From NCBI GenBank assembly GCA_001632435.1, contig KV424003.1, positions 1 to 25,927 on the forward strand: a stretch of 25,927 nt of DNA. Direction: 5' to 3'. The stretch comes from Calocera cornea HHB12733. Taxonomy: Eukaryota > Basidiomycota > Dacrymycetes > Dacrymycetales > Dacrymycetaceae. The position numbers were made by a program, and so were the translations under genes. Numbering within the stretch: position 1 is the stretch's first letter; every line of letters starts with the position of its first letter. Below, piece by piece: positions 16,569-25,222 of this stretch. The notes under the pieces are model-generated. The model was given only the letters and a program-made list of their open reading frames with translations, was not told the DNA's origin and did no database searches.

Positions 16569-17774
16569 TCATCCTAGCTCCCCGCCTGGCGGTGGGACTG
16601 CTGCTGCTGCTTCTGCTGCTTCCGCCGCCATGCGCCGCCGCTTCTTCCGACCGGGCGGTCTAGGCGGCTCAGGCTCAGGCAGGTCGGGCACGTCGAACAA
16701 GTCCTGATCATAGAGGGCATGCAGCTCGCCCAGCCTCCTCTCCGACTGCTCAACAACCCTCCTCCGCTCCACCGCTGCCCAGGTATCAGCTTCTGTCCCA
16801 ATTCCAGCCGAAGATGACTCACCTCGCCTCGCCTCCTCCCCCTCCGCCCCCAACCCCAACCCCAGGACTTCGGCAGCCATCCGCCCCCTAGCCCGCTCAA
16901 GCACCTCCGCCCCCAGCGCCCCGCTCCCCGCAGCGACCTCCAGCAGCTGCAGCCAGCCCATCGGGCGCACCTCCTTCTGCCGGTAGAGCGGGTAGGGGGG
17001 CCGGTGCGCGGCGAGGAGGGTGAGGAGCTGGTGCAGCAGGTCGGTGGTGCTGGTTGTTAGGGCATTTAGGAGAGCTGGGGGAAGCGGGTCGCTGCTGCTG
17101 GCGACGGTGTGCGTCGTGGCGGTTGGAGGACCACCGGGGGAAGGGGAAAGGGAGGTGGGGGTGGGGGTGGGGGACATGGTGGTAGAGTCCCGGAGCCCCA
17201 ACACCTGGCGGGCGATCACGCCCACCTCGTCAGCGAGGGCAGACTCAGGCGCGGCAGACCGGTCGAGCATGAGCGGCCAGCGGCTGGTGTCCCGCGTCGG
17301 GTTCTTCCTGCTCGATAGGCCGGCGGGGGGTTGCGTCTGCTTCTGCTTCTGCTTCTGCTTGCTTGAGCGCTCGGGGGCGCCGGGATCGGTGTCGGTGTCG
17401 GTGTTGGAGTCGGGGCTGGAGTGGTCGGCTGAGGGAGCAGAGTCGTCCTTCTCCAGCTGTGGCTCCCCGCCCTCTTGAGCAACCGCCTTGCTCTGGCCCG
17501 TCCGCTGCAGCTCCCGCAGCCTCCTCGCCCTCTCCGCCTTCCTCTCCCTCTTCCTCTTGCTCCGCCGCACGTCCTCCCCCCCCAGCAAGGCCCTCCTCCC
17601 AACGGCGTACCTCCTCCCCCTCGCCGCCTCCTGGTCAAGGTCGGGGTCGCCCGCGCCCGCGCCCTGGGCTTGGGCGGCGAGGGAGCGGAGGAGGTGGGTG
17701 TAGGAAGCGAGCTCGCTGCGCAGGGAGGCGGGGACGTACTGCTTCCTGTTGCTTTTGGGGGGCGTCTTGGGCAT
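16569..17774 (-). CDS. uncharacterised probable nuclear protein, possibly Rrn9-like (401 residues)
   Basis: Single exon from the ATG at 17774 to the stop at 16569. The frame stays open to 17993, but the added 73 residues are low-complexity and lie in the shared promoter with RPL41, so the internal ATG (MPKTPPKSNRKQ) is preferred. Visible parts: an N-terminal helix (YVPASLRSELASYTHLLRSL), a strongly basic helix at about 69-90 likely to act as nuclear import signal, a low-complexity Ser/Thr/Asp/Gln region with DTDTDTD and KQKQKQ repeats, a helical segment (about 231-305) including MGWLQLLEVAAGSG and VLERARGRM, and a basic C-terminus (GRKKRRRM). The segment near 272-300 reminds me of the C-terminal part of fungal Rrn9-like Pol I initiation proteins, but this is weak and needs a profile search. 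It converges on the NmrA-like gene, 133 bp between stops. Confidence 0.7.
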   Translation of the reverse strand: MPKTPPKSNRKQYVPASLRSELASYTHLLRSLAAQAQGAGAGDPDLDQEAARGRRYAVGRRALLGGEDVRRSKRKRERKAERARRLRELQRTGQSKAVAQEGGEPQLEKDDSAPSADHSSPDSNTDTDTDPGAPERSSKQKQKQKQTQPPAGLSSRKNPTRDTSRWPLMLDRSAAPESALADEVGVIARQVLGLRDSTTMSPTPTPTSLSPSPGGPPTATTHTVASSSDPLPPALLNALTTSTTDLLHQLLTLLAAHRPPYPLYRQKEVRPMGWLQLLEVAAGSGALGAEVLERARGRMAAEVLGLGLGAEGEEARRGESSSAGIGTEADTWAAVERRRVVEQSERRLGELHALYDQDLFDVPDLPEPEPPRPPGRKKRRRMAAEAAEAAAAVPPPGGELG

Positions 17775-18050
17775 CGTGCGTCGCTGCGCTCTGTGCTCCC
17801 TTCCCCGCCTCGATGCCTGTGCGGGGGGTGGCGAGATGGGATCGCAGCGCCTGGTGCTTGACAGATCCGCGCTCAGTAGGTGGCACGCGCCTGCCTTCCC
17901 GGCTCCGGCGCACGTGACCGGACGAGCTCGAGCTGGAGCTGTACAGTTCCACCGCCCGCCGCCCCACCCGTGCGCACATCCCCCCGGAGGCAAACGCGGT
18001 CAGGCGACCCCAAACTCGTCTCTTGCCGTCCACATCCTTGTGATCCAAAC
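17775..18050. promoter_or_regulatory. divergent promoter between the Rrn9-like candidate and RPL41, with a CACGTGAC site
   Basis: About 275 bp separate the minus-strand ATG (17774) from the RPL41 5' UTR intron donor (18051). CACGTGAC, an E-box of the Cbf1/bHLH type, lies at 17911-17918 near the middle. The binding factor is inferred from the motif only. Confidence 0.5.
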
Positions 18051-18137
18051 GTGAGTGGCTCCCGCTTTTTGTAATGCAATGCAAATGCTGGAAATGTGGT
18101 ATGGGAGGTGCTGACGAGGTCGGTTTGGCGCGGACAG
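18051..18137 (+). other. 5' UTR intron of RPL41
   Basis: Donor GTGAGT at 18051, acceptor GGACAG ending at 18137, one base before the RPL41 start codon; 87 nt. A GTGCTGACG branch-like sequence lies about 30 nt before the acceptor. Introns in leaders are common in fungal ribosomal-protein genes. Confidence 0.75.
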
Positions 18138-18138
18138 G

Positions 18139-18273
18139 ATGAGAGAAAAGTGGAAGAAGAAGAGGTCACGCAGACTCCGCAGGAAGAGAAGAAAGATGCG
18201 CGCGCGCTCCAGTCAGTCCCCGCCCACTCACCCCAGACCGTGACCCTCTAACCCACCCGCACTCGCAGAGTAA
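18139..18273 (+). CDS. RPL41: 60S ribosomal protein eL41 (25 residues, two exons)
   Basis: Exons 18139-18211 and 18269-18273, separated by a 57-nt intron with GTCAGT donor, CTCTAAC branch-like site and CGCAG acceptor. The product is the tiny, almost wholly basic ribosomal protein eL41: it begins MREKWKKKR and ends RKMRARSK, as in this highly conserved family (usual length 24-26). The second exon supplies only the last two bases of the final Lys codon and the TAA; without splicing the frame would run into ten non-family residues. Glu at position 3 differs from the Ala or Asp common in other species. eL41 sits at the interface of the two ribosomal subunits. At 25 codons it falls below the usual size limits of gene finders and is easily left unannotated. 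Confidence 0.95.
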
Positions 18274-19001
18274 ACGCCCCCCAACCTAGCCGCTTGCCTC
18301 GCCCTCTTTTCTCATGGCAAGCGGCCACCCACGCGCTCGACAAGCAGTTCTCCCCTGCCCCAAGCGCGCGAAAAAGGGTCAAAGGCGTCTACAAGAACAA
18401 CACGTACATCCGGCGACCTGCCCCGAACCCCGGGCTCACAGACGAAATGACGGCAGGCTGGTGTTTTAGTCCTTGAATCCTGGGGATTGCGGGGTAGGGA
18501 GACGGACACGTGTTGTAGGCATATGCTTGTTTGTGCGTGGCTGGAAAATGTTATGCGACAGGTGTATGCTATGCTGGTGTGGGCGGGGCGGTGGTGCGCT
18601 TGCACGTAAGTGAGACTGCGGTTGATAGTCTGGAGAGACATGCGGAAATGCGGGGAAAGTAGCTGTCAGGCGAATGCGGGGAACGCCACGAGGACCACGT
18701 CATCCGCACGCCTAAACGGGTGTTGTGGCCTAAGAGCTCTCCATTCCAGCGCACCCGCACCTCCCCTTCGACGTCGTGCTTATCACGTCTTGTGCATGAC
18801 AAGAGAGTGTGCACAGTAGCCAGCTGCTAGAAAGGCAAAGCCGCAACCTGTAAGTCGGGCGAACAAACGCGACCCTGAGCTGATCGTCGCCGTGGGCCAA
18901 CGCGTCTCGCCGCCAGGCATCCATCGACAACACGATGTTCCGCTCCTAACCTCCCTCCTCCCTCCTCCCTCCTCCCCCGCGCAGACCTCGCCATCAGCAG
19001 C
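18274..19001. other. RPL41 3' flank and STE14 upstream region
   Basis: Frames at 18294-18476 and on the minus strand are unsupported. A short upstream ORF (ATG at 18935, stop ending 18949) and a pyrimidine tract lie right before the STE14 start. CGCGCAG at about 18978-18984 would be a usable acceptor, so a 5' UTR intron in STE14 is possible. Confidence 0.45.
18953..18978. other. potential G-quadruplex / i-motif just upstream of STE14
   Basis: Plus-strand C-runs at 18953-18955, 18960-18962, 18967-18969 and 18974-18978, each separated by TCCT. On the minus strand this is four runs of at least three G with 4-nt loops, which meets the standard G-quadruplex pattern. It starts 49 bp and ends 24 bp before the STE14 ATG. 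Confidence 0.6.
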
Positions 19002-20322
19002 ATGTCCGACATGTCCAGCACGAGCACGAGCACGAGCCCGAGCTCCTCCTCTCCCCCCTCGCCCTCCATAGACCCCACAAAACCGATCCCGTTCGACCCC
19101 CCGCCGCCGGTCGCCCACCTGCCAGAGGTAGAGCCGCTCTCCCCGGACTTCCCCTCCCCGGCCTCCTCAGTACCGCTACCGCACACCTCCCTCCGCACCA
19201 ATGGCTCCCCTGCCCACCCGGGCCAGACACAAACGCAAACGCTGGACATGTCCGCCCTGCTCGAGCCAAACCTAGAGCCGAACGGCGACCTCCCCAACAC
19301 GCCCCTCGCCGTCGCGCTCATCGCCTTCCTCCTCGGGGCCGTGTTCGCGGCAGGGCTGTGCGTCGCGCTCTGGCCGCCTGCGTACTGGTGGGCCGGCCGG
19401 GAGCTCGGATTCTATCTCTGCGCGTGGGCGGTGTTCCATTGGGCGGAGTTTGCGGTCACGGCCGGGTGGAACAGGACGAGGCTTACGGTGGACTGTGAGC
19501 CCGCTGCCCTACCCCATCCTCGAGCGGACAAAGGTACTGATGCAGGGGCAGCGTTCCTGCTGAACAACTTTGCAGAGTACCACTACGCGCACGGCGTCGC
19601 GCTTGGGGAGTACTTTGTCGAGAAGTGGTTTTGGCCGGGGATGAAGTGCCACTGGCGGCTATCTCTGCTCGGTGCGCCTTACCTCTGACCCACAGTGCCA
19701 TAGGCCGGGAACTGATGTTGGCGACGTGGTAGGGATGGGGATCACCGTGCTCGGGCAGGCGCTCCGGAGCCTGTCGATGGTGCATGCGGCCAGCAACTTC
19801 TCACACGCGGTGGTGACGCGCCGGACGAGGGGGCACGAGCTGGTCACGAGCGGCGTGTACGCGTGCGTCCCCTCCTCTCTCACCTGTCCTCGCACAGCAG
19901 CTGACCAGCAGCAATGACATTCATTGCGCGAACGAATGCAGGTGGATGCGGCACCCCTCGTACGCGGGCTTCTTCTACTGGGCGCTCGGCACACAGATCG
20001 CAATGCTCTCGCCCGTCAGCTTCGTGGGCTTCTGGATCACGGTGTACTGGTTCTTCTCGCGCCGGATAAGGGGTGAGTGCTGCCTCCCGTCCCATCTACC
20101 CCATTCCTACCACCCTTCCCTCCCCTTCAACATGTTCATGTGGGGGAGCTTCAATATCAATATCATCATGATCATCCGCATCCCCGAGCCTTCCATTCCC
20201 CGGGCCCTGGCTAATACTGACGCGGTCTTCTAGTGGAGGAACGGTTCCTGATGTTCTTCTTTGGAGAAGACTACAAGAACTACCGCAATAGGGTCCCGTC
20301 AGGTGTCCCGTTCATCCGGTGA
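19002..20322 (+). CDS. STE14: protein-S-isoprenylcysteine O-methyltransferase (five exons, 320 or 238 residues)
   Basis: Exons 19002-19494, 19552-19671, 19733-19862, 19942-20072 and 20234-20322; introns of 57, 61, 79 and 161 nt; all junctions keep frame. The enzyme methylates the C-terminal prenylcysteine of CaaX proteins (Ras, Rho, a-factor-type pheromones) at the ER membrane using S-adenosylmethionine. Family signatures: DSFLLNN (spanning the first junction), GQALRSLSM, NFSH, RHPSYAGFFYW, and at the end YRNRVPSGVPF. Several hydrophobic membrane segments are present (for example LAVALIAFLLGAVFA and FYLCAWAVFHW). The first ATG adds an 82-residue Ser/Pro-rich leader with an STSTSTS repeat; the in-frame ATG at 19248 would give 238 residues, the usual size in yeast. 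Prenylated mating pheromones are central in basidiomycetes, so the gene is expected to be essential for mating. Confidence 0.95.
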
Positions 20323-21080
20323 TCGGCGTCCTGCCCGGAGGTGGGGGAGTAGAGTGACGGGCTGTGGCTGCAATAGAGATATGTGGCTCTGGGTTGGATA
20401 TTATTGATTGTGTGGCGAGAACAGCATGCTTCGCTAGACGTATTCCATTATTGTCTAATTGTGAATTCTCGGCGCATTGTCGTTCCAACCGCGCGCGCAA
20501 TGGTTACGTTACGCCGTGCTCATCGCCGCACGAGTCGGTTCGCGCGTGACGTCGATCGCGGGTGCAATCACCTCCTCCTTGAACCTTGTTCGCGGAAACA
20601 AGCTTTGATCAGCGCCACTACGGACAGCCCACACCCACCATTCACTGCTGCATGGCTCCTACTCATGATATTATCTCCCGCGGGTTCGGGCGCTATCCCA
20701 CATTCTGCTGGCGCTGCCTGGAAGGCGCCACACTCTCTCCCGTGCTTCTGCAAGGAATGCGCGTGCCTTCCTTCTGAGGCAAGGGGGGGGAACGCCGAGC
20801 CAACTCGAGCAGGGTTCAATGGGCCCTGTCCCGTGCCGAGCGGCCACGGAGGCCGACAATACGCTTCGCACCGAGGCGAGAAGCTTGCAATGCACCCCGC
20901 TGATGTAACTGGCACGAAGCCAGTTGCGTGCTCTACCTCTTCTTCCGGCGAATCGGACGCGCTAGAGGCCCGAGCGTGTACAGAATAGCGGCATTACGGT
21001 CTGGCTCGCTGCGTGCGCCCAACCTACTCAGGAATGATTACCCTCCGCTGCGAGAGGTCGCTGCCCCTCGCTAGGGCGGC
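20323..21080. other. intergenic; no gene seen
   Basis: A plus-strand frame 20383-20988 and a minus-strand frame 20568-20915 overlap each other and have no motif, no good start context and no splice pattern. The region should hold the STE14 3' UTR and the next gene's upstream sequence. Confidence 0.5.
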
Positions 21081-21086
21081 TATATA
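21081..21086 (+). promoter_or_regulatory. TATA box of the Pro/Ser-rich protein gene
   Basis: GGCTATATAGCC at 21079-21090 is itself a perfect palindrome and lies about 165 bp before the ATG at 21251, followed by a pyrimidine-rich leader. Confidence 0.55.
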
Positions 21087-21250
21087 GCCCGCGCTGCGTC
21101 CCCCGAGCAGGGGCACATACCTTGCCCCCGATCTGCTCCCCTGCTCCCAACTGTTTACCCAAAGCTTCGGCCCTGAGCCTTATTCTACTGTATCCCCTGC
21201 TATTGTCTACCCTACGCTCCCCTACACCTGCTCTACTCCGTCCTCCAACA

Positions 21251-22243
21251 ATGCCCTTCCCCTTCCAGCGCCGTGCCAGCCCGCCTGTGGTCGAGGTGAA
21301 CCTGGGGGACGGCAACCCACGGCCGATGTCCCGCTCCTCCTCGCGCGCGGACAAGCTGCGCGTCTCGCTCGTCCACCTCTCGCGCTACTTCGCCCGCCCC
21401 AAATCGGCATTCTCGGCCCCCTCCCTGTCGTCCTCCCTCTCCTCCCGCTCGTCAGATGACTCGAACCGCTCGTTCGACATGCCCAAGGGCACAGGGGGCG
21501 AGAAGATCGTGCTGGAGAAGAGGAGCACCCCTGAAGGGTTCATGATCATTTCCAAGAAGCCTGCGCAGGGCGCGACGACCGTCCCCCCCTCGTCCGTGCC
21601 GGACAAGTTGGCAGCACGCGTCGGGGTGGTGCGCAGCCTGTCCACCGCGAGCAGGCGCGGGGCCCCAGTCCCTCCACCTACAAAGGCCCAGCTCGCGGCG
21701 CTCAAGGTCTACGCGGAGAAGGCGCTCCCTCCCCTGCCGCCCAAGTCCGGTCCGGCCAGCATGGTCCTCTCCATCACCCCCCCGACGGCCTCGATCCCTC
21801 CCCCAGCCTATGTCAGCGAGAAGCCCAAGCCTGTCCCCTCGGCATTCACAACTGTGACCCCCACCAAGCCCCGCCGCGGTTCTCTGCGCCCCAGGACACC
21901 CAAGACCCCGAACAACAGCGAGTCCTTCCTCTCGTTCTCGGCCACCCCGCCGAGGAGGTACTCGTTCCGCGCGGCGAGTGGGGCTGTACGAACCAGTTTC
22001 CTCTCGCTCACCCCAAGCCCATCACCGTCACCCGTCAAGAAAAACAAGGCTGCTCATCGGTACTCGACCACCAGCCAGAGGATGGGGCTTGTCAACGGGG
22101 CCTTGCTCCCTCCGGGTCGCGTCGAGCTGCATGTCGCAGAGATCCCCTCAACAACAAACTATGCTACTCGCCCTCTGTCCCGACACCCCTACGCGACCGC
22201 TGTTCCCGCTCCCCCGCAGCGAAACTCAAGGCGCTATGCGTAA
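21251..22243 (+). CDS. low-complexity Pro/Ser-rich basic protein (330 residues), function unknown
   Basis: Single exon. The frame is open from 21122 (a TTG), but the first ATG is 21251, giving MPFPFQRRASPP. The protein is rich in Ser, Pro, Arg and Lys, mostly disordered in appearance, with RRYSF and RRGS-type basophilic kinase sites, PPLPPK at 160-165 (an SH3-ligand-like PxxP stretch) and PPAY at 184-187 (PPxY, WW-domain ligand type). Residues 82-104 (GGEKIVLEKRSTPEGFMIIS) are the only part that looks folded. I do not recognise the family. It converges on gene G with 261 bp between stops; no link in function is suggested. Confidence 0.75.
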   Translation: MPFPFQRRASPPVVEVNLGDGNPRPMSRSSSRADKLRVSLVHLSRYFARPKSAFSAPSLSSSLSSRSSDDSNRSFDMPKGTGGEKIVLEKRSTPEGFMIISKKPAQGATTVPPSSVPDKLAARVGVVRSLSTASRRGAPVPPPTKAQLAALKVYAEKALPPLPPKSGPASMVLSITPPTASIPPPAYVSEKPKPVPSAFTTVTPTKPRRGSLRPRTPKTPNNSESFLSFSATPPRRYSFRAASGAVRTSFLSLTPSPSPSPVKKNKAAHRYSTTSQRMGLVNGALLPPGRVELHVAEIPSTTNYATRPLSRHPYATAVPAPPQRNSRRYA

Positions 22244-22504
22244 ATCACGATTCCCCGACCCATTGTGTATATCCTTGGTTTGCCTACTGTATGTCAAAAC
22301 CTCTGTATGAATAGCCTGCCGGAGTGTTCGAGTAGCAACTGTATTGAAGGTTATGTTCGTATGCCCGTACGACTTGCTGTAACACGTAGATGAAATGAAA
22401 TGCTGTGCTCACGAGCCAACTACTCCAGGGTATTAGATATTATTCAAGCTGGGGCCCTACTCGCGACTACGTCTGACAATCGTTGCTCCCACCTCCCGCT
22501 ACAC

Positions 22505-23377
22505 TTAAACAAATATAAAAGCAATGAATACTACAACTGCCATCATACTGCGCAGCGTGGTCACACTCATACCTCGGTCTGTTCCACTCATAGACTGCGT
22601 TTGTGTGGGCTGGATTGCCGATGAAATGGAGGTTGTCGTGCCTTCCTCAGCAGGACAGCTCGCATTTTCGGCTGTAACATTGACCAAGGGGGTGATAAAC
22701 AAGGGCCCGTGCGAATTGCTGACGGCAAACGAGACGTTGCTCCCGACACTAGCGGTCAACGGCCATATCAGCACCCCATCCGTAGCCGAGTCGTTTATTA
22801 CTGTGCGATAGCTGTCGCCGTTCGGGACGATGGTGTCGACGTTGATGTAACCGAGATTGTATCCATCGTACCCATCAAGCGTAATGTTCATGGCGTGGCA
22901 CTGACTGATATTGGTATAGATTGTGTTGAGGAACCCGACACCCATTGTGGAGTTCTGTGGCGAGACGGAACATCCAGCTGGGAGTGGCTGCGGCGGGGCG
23001 AGTACCTCGAATGCTTGACTGGTGCCTCCAGTGCCGAACCCGGTCGAGTCGCTCCCGACGATGACCATGGGAGTATACGAGGCGTTAGTGATGTCCATCG
23101 CGAAGCCGTTGGGGTAAGCCTGCTGGAAGGTGTAGTTGACAACGACACCCGAGACCCAATTGAACGCCCCCCAGAATTGCGTGGGCGGCCGGCTCTGGGA
23201 GACTTCGGGTGGGTGTAGGAATGAGAAGGTGTACGGAGGCGAGCCGCCTGACCAGCTTATGTTCAGCGGCCCTCCGCAAGTCTGAGGCTGCCCATCGACA
23301 GTGAAGGACCATGCGCCGGCCGAAACTGCGTAACCCGAAAGAGTCAGGGCGAGCTTCATCCAGTTTAGCATGCGCAT
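22505..23377 (-). CDS. secreted four-cysteine protein G with GPI-like tail
   Basis: Intronless, 290 residues, ATG at 23377. Signal peptide ends SGYAVSAGA, followed by WSF; GGSPPYTFSFLHPP at 44-57; GSDSTGFGTGGTS at 108-120; NVDTIVPNGDSYRT at 179-192. Cysteines at 34, 136, 160 and 241. At least seven N-x-S/T sequons make it the most glycosylation-prone copy. After a Ser/Thr/Gln stretch the last ~15 residues are hydrophobic with no charged tail, as in a GPI signal. It is most like A and D (HPP motif, tail type) but differs by a longer loop before the GSD motif. It lies 12 kb away from the A-F cluster beside the broken copy H. Function is unknown. Confidence 0.88.
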   Translation of the reverse strand: MRMLNWMKLALTLSGYAVSAGAWSFTVDGQPQTCGGPLNISWSGGSPPYTFSFLHPPEVSQSRPPTQFWGAFNWVSGVVVNYTFQQAYPNGFAMDITNASYTPMVIVGSDSTGFGTGGTSQAFEVLAPPQPLPAGCSVSPQNSTMGVGFLNTIYTNISQCHAMNITLDGYDGYNLGYINVDTIVPNGDSYRTVINDSATDGVLIWPLTASVGSNVSFAVSNSHGPLFITPLVNVTAENASCPAEEGTTTSISSAIQPTQTQSMSGTDRGMSVTTLRSMMAVVVFIAFIFV

Positions 23378-23437
23378 GTAGTTTCGAATGTGTCGACGAC
23401 GTTGCAGGAGTCGGGTGTCTCCGCTCCCGTACAGAAG

Positions 23438-23443
23438 TTATAA
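23438..23443 (-). promoter_or_regulatory. TATA-like box of gene G
   Basis: Minus-strand CTTATAAC about 60 bp before the G start codon. The A/B/D promoter box is not recognisable here beyond a weak GTGCTGGC stretch. Confidence 0.55.
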
Positions 23444-23937
23444 GGGGCGGATGTTGCCAGCACATAGCTTGGGCATGGGCGTCTCAAGACACCGCTTTCG
23501 CGCCCACGGGAATGCAAGGCTGATCGGGACAGCTGCGGAAACATGACATCCGATGCATCTCGAGGGTTGCATGCGTTTCGGATGACATTTCGGCAGAATC
23601 AAAGCATGTCTTACACCGGAGGAAGAATCCGCCTTCGGAAAGCGTCCACAGCCATGGCACCCACACGCCGGTCTCTTCAACAATGCTGGACGGAAGGCAT
23701 CGCCTCGTTCCTTTCCTAGACGTCACACCTCATGGTAACAAATGGAGGACACATGATGGAACAAATTCTCCAGTCATGCTGTAACCCGCCCGTATAAAGC
23801 ATGTTGAAGAACATAGACGACAGCAGTTGTCTTTCTCGCAAGCTGTCTTGTAGCGCCTAGTACCATTTACACAGCAGAAGTCTTTACGACATAAGTGTCC
23901 GGTCATACATATAAGGAGGCGCGAGACTGGTTAGCAC
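23444..23937. other. upstream region of gene G and 3' flank of broken copy H
   Basis: Carries a 7-bp inverted repeat, CATCCGA at 23547-23553 and TCGGATG at 23578-23584, flanking ATGCAT and GCATGC palindromes, about 200 bp upstream of G; it could be a regulator site. Small minus-strand frames (23438-23726) have no motif. Confidence 0.4.
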
Positions 23938-24736
23938 CTAGTTCCCGTATCTCATGGCGCCCAAACACGACAGACGCTTCAAGACAAGGAGATCACTGAC
24001 GGCGGTTGTCGCTGTGGGTGCACTCACAGCCTCATGCAAACAGGTGGATGGTCCAGCGCCGACTATGACCTGACCTGAGACAAACAGCTGTTCGTTGGCG
24101 TCCGAGACAGCGAAGGCGATGCCGGAGCCTGCGATATTGCTTAGTGTCCAGAAGACGGCGTAGTCGACGAGAGGTCCGTTGCTGGCGGTTGAAGGCAGCT
24201 CGACCTGGAAGCTCTGCGAGAGAGGCACTATGATTTCGATCACAATGCGCAGCTCGACCTGGGAGAATGTGGCGGACATGTTCGCGCACTGGGTGACTAT
24301 TGCGGGCTCCCAAGAAGATACTCGTTGGAGATAGTCGGTGCTGTTCGGGGATGTGCTGAGACACGAAGTGTCAACCCCCTTCCCCCGGATTGGATGTCGT
24401 ACATTTCCGAAGTCCCACCTGTCGCAAAGCCATTTGCATCGGAGCCGACGACGACCAGGGGCGTACCCGCTGCGAAGGGGAGCGTGATCCTGGTTCCGTT
24501 CCGCCAACTACGTCTTCCCGGGAGTGACGTCGTACCGCCCGCCCGAGTCCCAGTTGGTAAAATTGGTGCGTACTCCAGGAGTGAGAAGGAGAATGTGCAG
24601 TGGTAGACGCTGTCTGTCCAAAAATGCAGAATTCGAGACATTGGGAAGGTTCGGCGGAGAGGTAGAAGCTCCAACTTCGAACGGCGACTGGAGCAAACGC
24701 CAGTGAGGCTAGCAAGATACCCGTCGTGTACAGCAT
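23938..24736 (-). pseudogene. family copy H, broken by at least four frameshifts and lacking the membrane part
   Basis: From the ATG at 24736 a signal peptide (FAPVAVRS) and WSF start a product like E. The homologous reading then moves between all three frames: a first frame to about 24639 (SQCLEF), a second with FSFSLLEY, a third with FTNWDSGGRYDV that ends at a stop near 24508, back to the second for PFAAGTPLVVVGSDANGFATGGTS, and to the third for the rest down to the stop at 23938 (IIVPLSQSFQVE, AFAVSDANEQLFVSG). All four family cysteines can be found, but after the last one there is no stalk, membrane helix or basic tail as in E. Introns do not explain the shifts. Small insertions or deletions followed by 3' decay are the simplest reading. 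Confidence 0.8.
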
Positions 24737-25222
24737 GGCTGGGTGACGTTCGTTTGGGTGAGATCTTCACCCAGTGAAATCCAACCGACCCACCGCCCTT
24801 TAACTGAAGGACAGGGTGGACGCCTCTGACATTTCGACGTCATCAGTCAAAAGCAATGGAAGCTGTCCACAATTGTGGGCAAACCGACGGGTATATGGTT
24901 GACCGGGCCCACCTGTCGTGCGAGATAATGCGTCTGTGCTGGATTAAGCATGGCGGAGACTGCTGAATAGAAGCGTAAGAGGCAGACATACGTTCCCTGC
25001 TCAGATGCAGTACAACATCCGATGAACTGGGACGCACGTATGCAGCGAGTCTGCCAGCGAGAAAAGTCTCCTTCGTCGCGAGTTATCGACCATGATGGAA
25101 CCGGGGAGGCAGATGCTGTAGCTGGCGCATGTCCCAGATCAGAATGTCGAGTCACTCCAACCGACTTCTGGTAGCCGGCCCGTTTCCGGAGATGTGAGGA
25201 CTTCCGAGTTTCGTGACAGTGT

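Noticed and set aside
17775..17993. N-terminal extension of the 401-residue protein to 474 residues
   Set aside because: The added part lies in the shared promoter, is low-complexity, and the internal ATG gives a better N-terminus.
20383..20988. 201-codon plus-strand frame in the gap after STE14
   Set aside because: Overlaps an equally open minus-strand frame, has no motif, and no splice pattern extends it.
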